The notes beneath the pieces were generated by a model that made no database searches, was not told the DNA's origin, and worked only from the letters and a program-made list of their open reading frames with translations. The position numbers and the translations under genes are program-made. Positions 57,084 through 64,000 of a DNA stretch of 64,000 nucleotides are shown here, in pieces. Numbering within the stretch: position 1 is the first letter of the stretch; each line of letters starts with the position of its first letter. The stretch covers positions 33,947,792-34,011,791 of the forward strand of contig OW121740.1 in NCBI GenBank assembly GCA_933228675.1, given 5' to 3'. This DNA comes from Stomorhina lunata (taxonomy: Eukaryota; Arthropoda; Insecta; Diptera; Rhiniidae).

Positions 57084-58042
57084 CTACAGCACTCAACCGT
57101 CTTCACACCTCTCTTACCACAGTCCCAGCAAAATAGAATTTGATTATTTGAACACGTTCTTCTGGTGTGACCAGGTTCACCACATCGGTAACATACTTGT
57201 ACTTTAAGGCTAGCAGCAACTGCAGCTTGTGAACGTCGATTGATCCTCTTCTGATTAGCCTCTTCGATACGAATGCTTTCAAAATCTTGAGCCAGTTTGA
57301 TCAGTTCACGCAATTTTGAAAAATCTCGTCTCTTGATGTATATCTTGTATTCGGGTCTGCAATTTGAAAAAATTCTTTCGAGCTGTTCATTAAGAGAAAA
57401 CTTCGCCAATCTCATCAAAGACTGTAGAGCCGTTACGTAATCCACGAAACTCTCCTCAGCATGTTGCTTTCGGTTCCGTATCTCGTCTTCTAAATTTTCA
57501 ACAAATCGTGCAGGTTAAAAAAACAATTTGAAATCATCTACAAAATCAGAATAAGTTTCCCAGTCATCTTTATTATTTCTATATCAGGATAATGCATCGC
57601 CTTTTAAAAGCTCTGGCATAAATCTAAGCAGAGTATTTTTCGTGATTGAATAACACGTGGCCAGCTCGTCGACCCTTTCAAGGAAACCTAACGGTTCTTT
57701 TCCGCCATCGTACTTAATGCCCCATTTACGTACCTTATCGCATATTTCTGAATGATTTTCCACACCGGTTCCTGATATCTCACGGTAATTAATGGGAGAC
57801 GTTGCTCGTGATGCTAGGGGAGGCGGCACTTTTAAGTCTTTTCCAGGAGCCTCAACTGTTGCTCTAAGCTTCTCGATTATTATCTCATGATCTTTTGGAA
57901 TAGTTTCCTTGTCTAAGTAAGCCCTTAATCTGGTTCTCATCTCATCCATCGTACCTTCCCCATCTAGTCCCAACTCCTTAAGACTAGAAGACAGGATTTC
58001 CCTTTTGATATGATTGATAAAACTACGGCTCATGTTGACCAT
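57023..58042 (-). pseudogene. gag: Gag polyprotein with two in-frame stops
   Basis: The ATG is at 58042 and the frame ends at TAA near 57023, 340 codons. The N-terminal part (to 57584) is a predicted helical capsid-type region with KWGIKYDGGKEPLGFLERVD, a motif style usual in gypsy Gag. The C-terminal part ends with a CCHC zinc knuckle CYRCGEPGHTRRTC and a second partial CWDCGKRG. In-frame stops lie at 57584-57586 (TGA) and 57515-57517 (TAA); both sit inside otherwise conserved-looking capsid sequence, so full-length Gag would not be made from this copy. The frame continues across both stops without indel, so these look like point changes. Overlap with pol at the 3' end is about 60 nt. Confidence 0.85.
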
Positions 58043-58082
58043 AAAAATTGCGTTATTTTACACGTTGTTCTCGGTGACAGAT

Positions 58083-58130
58083 TTTTTTTTTTATTTCTTT
58101 TGTTAGTTTTTTTTTTTTTTTTTTTTTAAT
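58083..58130. repeat. Poly-T/poly-A leader tract
   Basis: Two long T runs on the plus strand (A runs in the element sense) lie between the primer-binding site and gag. Confidence 0.9.
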
Positions 58131-58144
58131 ATCTTACTATTTGA

Positions 58145-58162
58145 GTCCCTGCTCGGGCGCCA
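58145..58162 (-). promoter_or_regulatory. Primer-binding site for tRNA-Lys
   Basis: In element orientation TGGCGCCCGAGCAGGGAC begins two bases after the 5' LTR. It differs at one position from the complement of the tRNA-Lys(UUU) 3' end (TGGCGCCCGAACAGGGAC), the same primer class used by lentiviruses and reported for Osvaldo-like elements. Confidence 0.85.
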
Positions 58163-58164
58163 TT

Positions 58165-59352
58165 TATAACAGTTATTTCCGGGGTAGGTCAGCTTTGCCA
58201 GGATCAAAGTAGATTTATTCCAGTTCCAACAAGAATAATTAAAAAAAAAGCAGATTCAATGTATAATTTTATTTATTTAAATTTTAAATATATTGTCCAA
58301 AGGATAACAATTTTTCTTATTCTTAAATAATAGAAAAAAAAAGGATAACACCTTTAGTGTATTCAGTCAGAAAATTTTTACACCAGAGCGACGTAGATTA
58401 CCCGTAACCGTGTGTTTCGTGAGGCGGTTAAATCCAGAAGACCTCCTCTAGGTTCAAGTTTGCCCTTTTTGTGTAAAGTATTTGAGGGTGTTAGTGTGAT
58501 TAGTACCACTACTAGTGCCTGGGCCCTATGAATGTATCTCGTCCAGTAGGGACCCTGTGCGCTACAACTAGTGTCTGGGCCCTAAGAATGTATCTCGTCC
58601 TGTAGAGACCCTGTACACTAGTACACTGAGTTGGATTTGTCTGTCGTCGTGACCGGCTGTCAGCACACATTTGTACTGGCTGTCCGATCACTAAGACCGA
58701 TCAAGTCCAACTGAATTTGTATTAGAATTCATCACTACCAATAATTTGTAACGGCGTAGTTGTGCACAAAAAATAGAGATATGGAGAGTCACCCACACTT
58801 AAAAGATATTTTAGAAGAGTATTGGTGATAATACTGAGACGTAAAATTAGAGTGTGATGGTTTCACTTAGAGATTTGGAGACTAGGAGAACGAGAACTTG
58901 AGTAATTTAGTTTTAATAGTAGTGGTAGTTAAACTGAGACACGTAGTGGTGAAATTTAATAAAAAGGGTAGTAGTGATAAACTGAAGCAGAGCATTTGAA
59001 GAGTGGTGACTTCACTTCGAGAGAGAGAAAGAATGAGACCAAAGTTAAAAAAAGAGAGTTTTACACGTAGTGGTGAAAACAAAGACAACGAACTTGAGCG
59101 CGAGTAACTTGATGGTGGTAAGAACCTGCTCTATACTTGTGCTCTTTCTAGCTGAGAGTTCTGAATACACTAAAATAATAATGATAGTAAAATTAGTAAT
59201 AGTAATACAAAGTAATAAAAATACGCTTTTTAACTTAACCTAAATATACTCAAATAATCGAATAAAAATAAAGTAAAAATATAGGTAAATATATACAAGA
59301 TTAAATTAATAATATAATGAAATTATATTATGTAACGAAACGCTTCGTTACA
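58165..59352 (-). repeat. 5' LTR (right copy), 1,188 bp
   Basis: Apparently identical to the left LTR except for one extra A in an A-run near 58245. It begins, in element sense, with the hairpin TGTAACGAA-GCGT-TTCGTTACA. It carries the two 56-bp direct units at 58511 and 58567. Transcription signals were not pinned down. Confidence 0.93.
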
Positions 59353-59356
59353 TTAT

Positions 59357-60177
59357 ATACAAACAAATTAACATAAATACGTACTTGTATTTGATTTTAT
59401 ATCTAACAAAGTGTACTCGTAAATGTCAAATATACTTAGATGTTCAATGCATGAATGTATGGATTTACACATGTGTACTTACACTCATTTTAAGATATAC
59501 TAACTTCTCTATATAGTCATTAGGTTTATTACTGTCAGTTTAAAATGAATATCTTCATTTAGATGTACTCGTATGTATATAAATAGTTGAATTTGTCTGT
59601 ATGTATGGCTGTGAACGAGAGGTGTGTTCTTATACCTTAACTTGATTATTGAGTGCGAATATGTGTTTATGTCAGATTTAGAATGATTCGTAATAATAGG
59701 GATCTTGTAAATATACGTTGTTACAGTAACATGCACATTTGAGTTTAGAAGAGATAAACACACTTTTCTATATACATGCGTCTATATGTCAGCAGCATCT
59801 TTTTGTCTGTGTATGATGCCGATTAGGCAAATTTGTATTCATCCATTCAGCTTAAATATATTGTATTTATGTGCATGTATGAATGTACGTACTCATTCAT
59901 AGACTTTCAATCTCAGAGACAGGACATGTATTCATGTTGTCATTTAATTGTACATCAGTTAATATTGTGTTACAATATATCATTGCAACATGTTTATAAC
60001 ACATTCATTTTAATTTTAAGTTTAGGTTTGTATACAAATACCTAACATCTACAAAGAATGATTCAGGAACTAGAGGTGTTATAAAAAATTTTTGATAATA
60101 GATCAGATAATTGGATGTATAGAGTTTTTCGTATTTTTGGTATCTCAAATTTTATTTATGATAGCTTTCCTCAATCT
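59357..60177. other. AT-rich intergenic sequence
   Basis: TGTATGTA/GTACAT-type low-complexity sequence typical of fly intergenic DNA. The two short frames here have no motif. Confidence 0.4.
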
Positions 60178-61745
60178 CTTATACAAAATTTCTTAAATTT
60201 TTTATAGAAAATTTCTTAAATTTCTTAAATTTTCTACAGAAAATTTCCTAAATTTTCTATAGAAAAGTTCCTAAATTTTCTATAGAAAAGTTCCTAAATT
60301 TTCAATAGAAAATTTCTTAAATTTTCAATAGAAAATTTCTTAAATTTTCTCCAGAAAATTTCTTAAATTTTCTATAGAAAATTTCTTAAATTTTCTATAG
60401 AAAATTTCTTAAATTTTCTATGGAAAATTTCTTAAATTTTCTATAGAAAATTTCTTAAATTTTCTATAGAAAATTTCTTAAATTTTCTATAGAAAATTTC
60501 TTAAATTTTCTATAGAAAATTTCTTAAATTTTCTATAGAAAATTTCTTAAATTTTCTATAGAAAATTTCTTAAATTTTCTATAGAAAATTTCTTAAATTT
60601 TCTATAGAAAATTTCTTAAATTTTCTATAGAAAATTTCTTAAATTTTCTATAGAAAATTTCTTAAATTTTCTATAGAAAATTTCTTAAATTTTCTATAGA
60701 AAATTTCTTAAATTTTCTATAGAAAATTTCTTAAATTTTCTATAGAAAATTTCTTAAATTTTCTATAGAAAATTTCTTAAATTTTCTATAGAAAATTTCT
60801 TAAATTTTCTATAGAAAATTTCTTAAATTTTCTACAGAAAATTTCTTAAATTTTCTATAGAAAATTTCTTAAATTTTCTACAGAAAATTTCTTAAATTTT
60901 CTATAGAAAATTTCTTAAATTTTCTATAGAAAATTTCTTAAATTTTCTATAGAAAATTTCATAAATTTTCTATAGAAAATTTCTTAAATTTTCTATAGAA
61001 AATTTCTTAAATTTTCTATAGAAAATTTCTTAAATTTTCTATAGAAAATTTCTTAAATTTTCTATAGAAAATTTCTTAAATTTTCTATAGAAAATTTCTT
61101 AAATTTTCTTTAGAAAATTTCTTAAATTTTCTATAGAAAATTTCTTAAATTTTCTATAGAAAATTTCTTAAATTTTCTATAGAAAATTTCTTAAATTTTC
61201 TATAGAAAATTTCTTAAATTTTCTATAGAAAATTTCTTAAATTTTCTATAGAAAATTTCTTAAATTTTCTATAGAAAATTTCTTAAATTTTCTATAGAAA
61301 ATTTCTTAAATTTTCTATAGAAAATTTCTTAAATTTTCTATAGAAAATTTCTTAAATTTTCTATAGAAAATTTCTTAAATTTTCTATAGAAAATTTCTTA
61401 AATTTTCTATAGAAAATTTCTTAAATTTTCTATAGAAAATTTCTTAAATTTTCTAGAGAAAATTTCTTAAATTTTCTATAGAAAATTTCTTAAATTTTCT
61501 ATAGAAAATTTCTTAAATTTTCTATAGAAAATTTCTTAAATTTTCTATAGAAAATTTCTTAAATTTTCTATAGAAAATTTCTTAAATTTTCTATAGAAAA
61601 TTTCTTAAATTTTCTATAGAAAATTTCTTAAATTTTCTATAGAAAATTTCTTAAATTTTCTATAGAAAATTTCTTAAATTTTCTATAGAAAATTTCTTAA
61701 ATTTTCTATAGAAAATTTCTTAAATTTTCTATAGAAAATTTCTTA
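60178..61745. repeat. 23-bp palindromic satellite, about 67 units
   Basis: The unit is the perfect 20-bp palindrome AAATTTTCTATAGAAAATTT plus CTT. The left ~170 bp are more variable (CTACAG, CAATAG, TTCCTAAA variants) and the rest nearly uniform. It ends abruptly at 61745, where the 36-bp array begins. Confidence 0.96.
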
Positions 61746-62125
61746 ATCTTCCTATTGTCATATTTTTCTTTATAAAGGATACTCTTCCTATGTCTACTAT
61801 TCCTATTGTTATATTTTTCTTTATAAAGAAAACTCTTCTTATCGTAATCTTTTTCTTATAAAGAAACTCTTCCTATCGTCTTTTTTTCTTTATAAAGAAA
61901 ACTCTTTTTCTTTATAAAAAAAATTCTTCCTATCGTCAATCCTTTGTAAAGAAAACTCTTCCTATTGTCATCTTTTTCTTTATAAAGAAAACTCTTCCTA
62001 TTGTCATCTTTTTCGTTATAAAGAAACCTTTTCCTATCGTCATATATTTTTTATAAAGAAAACTCTTCCTATCATCTTTCTTTTCTACATACAGAAAACT
62101 GTTCCCATTGTCATCTTTTTTCTAT
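61746..62125 (+). repeat. 36-bp palindromic minisatellite, about 10 degenerate units
   Basis: The unit combines the 18-bp palindrome TTTTCTTTATAAAGAAAA with a linker CTCTTCCTATCGTCATCT. Units differ in length and sequence. It is the reverse complement of the array at 63478-64000. Confidence 0.9.
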
Positions 62126-63477
62126 ATAAAGAAAACTCTATCTGTAAAATATTTAGAAAGTTTCTATAGAAAATTGGAAAAAAATATATAGAAAATTTGT
62201 CAAGAACATGACTTTTCTTGAAAACTTGACTGAAAGGAATAGATTTCTTAATAGAAATGTTATCAGGATGGATGCCTTCCTATTTATCAAAGTTGACGAA
62301 AGATTTTTATTAAGTTATAGTTCTTATTATAGCCTTTGTATATTGTATATAAATTAGGCTTTTTGCCATTTTTCACAGATTATATATGCATTTCTGTATT
62401 TGATTTTGTCTTTAATTATGTACAGATATATATGTATATAAAACAGTTCCAAGTAAACAAGATTTATATTGTCATTACTAAATGAAAACAAATTGGCATT
62501 TAATGTTAACTTGTACAAAATTCGACCAAATATTATTTCTAATTACTCAAGTTTATTGAGTGTAACCAACATAGTTATTGTACACTTAATAAAGTTATTA
62601 TAATTACGAGGTCTTTTGTCAGATTCGGAAAACTCTTAATAACTTTATGCCTTTTTGGTTTCCTCTTACCTTTGTCCTACTTATTTACATACAAACAAAC
62701 GGCTCTACCAGCAAACGTAACTAATTTCCTTCAAATGCAAAATTCAATATACACACAAACAATTATATAGAGACACCTAAAAGCAAATAACAATGCGTTT
62801 AACCAAATTTAACACACATAGAGTCATATGTATGTACGTACATTCATTCACACAAACAGACACTTAAATTCTCTATAATTTATTGGCTTTTCTCAAAATA
62901 ATCTATGTTGCATGAAATTTGGTTGTTGTAGCTGGGTTTGTCACTGTCATTGTCATGGCCTAAAGTTAAGATTCATAATTAAGCACTGCCAGTTTTATGT
63001 ATACACTGGCATTTACATGTACATATATACATACTATAACATGCACATGTACACTACGTTTAAACTTATATCGCTGTAAAACTTAAGGAAATCATGCAAA
63101 TAAATTAAGTTCCATAATACACCAACATTATTATACAAATGAGACTAACGAAGAAAAAAAGACCCTTTTGAGGTCACTATTGCAATTGAAATTCAAGAGA
63201 TTTTAACTTAAAACGGAGTTTAATTTCTGTGTAAATAAAAGCAGAAATTAATTTTCATTTTGGCGCTGAAAAGAAATTGCTTTTCTTAATTTCCTTCAAT
63301 TTAATGCGTATGTGCTTATTTCAGTAATATGAGTGTATATTCAATTAATACCGTCATTATGATATAAAAGCTACTACATGATTGGATCCTTTAAATGCAT
63401 TTTAAAGCTCAGTAAAGTAGATCATATTTTGAGGATGTTTTTAAAAGGGGATGCATAAAGGGACCCTATTTTCCCAA
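62126..63477. other. Spacer between inverted 36-bp arrays
   Basis: A short decayed palindromic tail to about 62215, then ordinary AT-rich sequence with GTACAT-rich stretches. No gene was recognised. Confidence 0.4.
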
Positions 63478-64000
63478 AGTCATCTTTTTCTATATATAGA
63501 AAAAAATGACGATAAAAAGAATTTTCTATATATATAGAAATATATGACGATAGGAGGATTTTTCTTTATAATCAAAAAGATGACGACAGGAAGAGTTCTC
63601 TTTATAAAGAACAAAATGACGATAGGAAGAGTTTTCTTTATAAAGAAAAAGATGACGATAGGAAGAGTTTTCTTTATAAAGAAAAAGATGATGATAGGAA
63701 GAGTTTTCTTTATAAAGAAAAATATGACGATAGGAATAGTTTTCTTTATAAAGAAAAAAATGACGATAGAAAGAGTTTCCTTTATAAAGAAAAAGATTAC
63801 GATAGGGAGAATTTTCTTCATAAAGAAAAATATGACGATAGGAAGAGTTTTCTTTATAAAGAAAATGATGACAATAGGAAGAGTTTTCTTTATAGAGAAA
63901 AAGATGACGATAGGAAGAGTTTTCTTTATAAAGAAAAAGATGACGATAGGAAGAGTTTTCTTTATAAAGAAAAAGATTGCGATAGGAAGAGTTTTCTTTA
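63478..64000 (-). repeat. 36-bp palindromic minisatellite, inverted copy, cut by the window end
   Basis: About 14 units of GATGACGATAGGAAGAGTTT followed by TCTTTATAAAGAAAAA, more regular toward the window end. It begins with a 32-bp palindrome around TTCTATATATAGAA. A minus-strand 113-codon frame of Phe/Ile/Lys repeats (63480-63821) is a by-product of the array. Confidence 0.93.

Larger units (their letters stand above)
52243..59352 (-). mobile_element. Complete Ty3/gypsy LTR retrotransposon (7.1 kb), Osvaldo/Ulysses-like by layout
   Basis: The element is bounded by two ~1.19-kb LTRs and flanked by TTAT on both sides (52239-52242 and 59353-59356), a 4-bp duplication. In element orientation the order is 5' LTR (58165-59352), primer-binding site, gag, pol (protease, reverse transcriptase, RNase H, integrase), a short third ORF, polypurine tract and 3' LTR (52243-53429). 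The protease-RT-RH-IN order and the YLDD box place it in Ty3/gypsy. The ~1.2-kb LTR length and a tRNA-Lys primer-binding site resemble what I recall of Osvaldo and Ulysses of Drosophila; the clade is an inference. It interrupts no other recognised element. Confidence 0.92.

Noticed and set aside
63480..63821. 113-codon Phe/Ile/Lys-repeat frame
   Set aside because: Arises from the 36-bp array and follows its period.

Overview
The window looks like nuclear DNA from a schizophoran fly, probably a calyptrate such as a blow fly, house fly or stable fly. It is very AT-rich and has spliced-gene remnants, LTR and non-LTR retrotransposon sequence, piggyBac- and mariner-type DNA transposons, and many copies of a DINE-1/mini-me-like (Helentron-type) repeat. 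That repeat opens with TATACCCACCATC, carries a GTCT/GTCY tract, and closes with a TTCGGC-ACA-GCCGAA hairpin. The organism call is an inference from repeat style, not from any host gene. I find no convincing host protein-coding or RNA gene in the 64 kb, so this is intergenic or large-intron sequence built from nested mobile elements and tandem arrays.

Layout. 0.5-2 kb: a DINE-like copy split by an internally deleted mariner-type transposase pseudogene, with its GTCT tract grown to about 240 bp. 2.8-3.3 kb: a palindromic minisatellite joined to a DINE 3' end. 6-12.7 kb: tRNA-like fragment, small foldback, Helitron 3' end, another DINE copy, and two degenerate TGATTGTTTG-type arrays in opposite orientation. 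12.7-16.1 kb: a DINE copy interrupted by a 1.9-kb element with CACTA-like ends that carries a four-exon gene remnant. 17.2-22.0 kb: about 150 copies of a 31-bp, almost self-complementary unit bracketed by a perfect 14-bp inverted repeat. 23.4-26.7 kb: about 300 copies of an 11-bp unit. 28.2-33.6 kb: DINE copy, a TIR element nested in it, and two inverted copies of a hairpin-ended (Helitron-like) repeat. 35.2-37.7 kb: palindromic array, DINE copy and LINE reverse-transcriptase fragment. 39.0-42.5 kb: DINE copy with a 1,743-bp piggyBac-like insertion flanked by TTAA. 42.5-46.6 kb: small MITEs and foldbacks and a 940-bp TIR element. 46.8-50.4 kb: a near-complete DINE copy, then one whose interior has been replaced by about 105 copies of TCTATG. 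51.4-52.1 kb: palindromic array. 52.2-59.4 kb: a complete, young Ty3/gypsy LTR retrotransposon on the minus strand. 60.2-64 kb: a 23-bp palindromic array fused to a 36-bp array, which recurs inverted at the window end.

The most unusual theme is that at least six separate minisatellites (2.8, 17.2, 35.2, 51.4, 60.2 and 61.7/63.5 kb), with units of 23-36 bp, are each built around a perfect or near-perfect A/T-rich palindrome, usually centred on CTATAG or TATA. Several sit where DINE-like copies are truncated, and two simple repeats (GTCT and TCTATG) grow from the DINE internal tract. The window therefore records mobile elements acting as seeds for satellite DNA. The retrotransposon genes (gag, pol, a third ORF) are the only coding region that still looks nearly functional. 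Gag has two in-frame stops although the two LTRs look almost identical.
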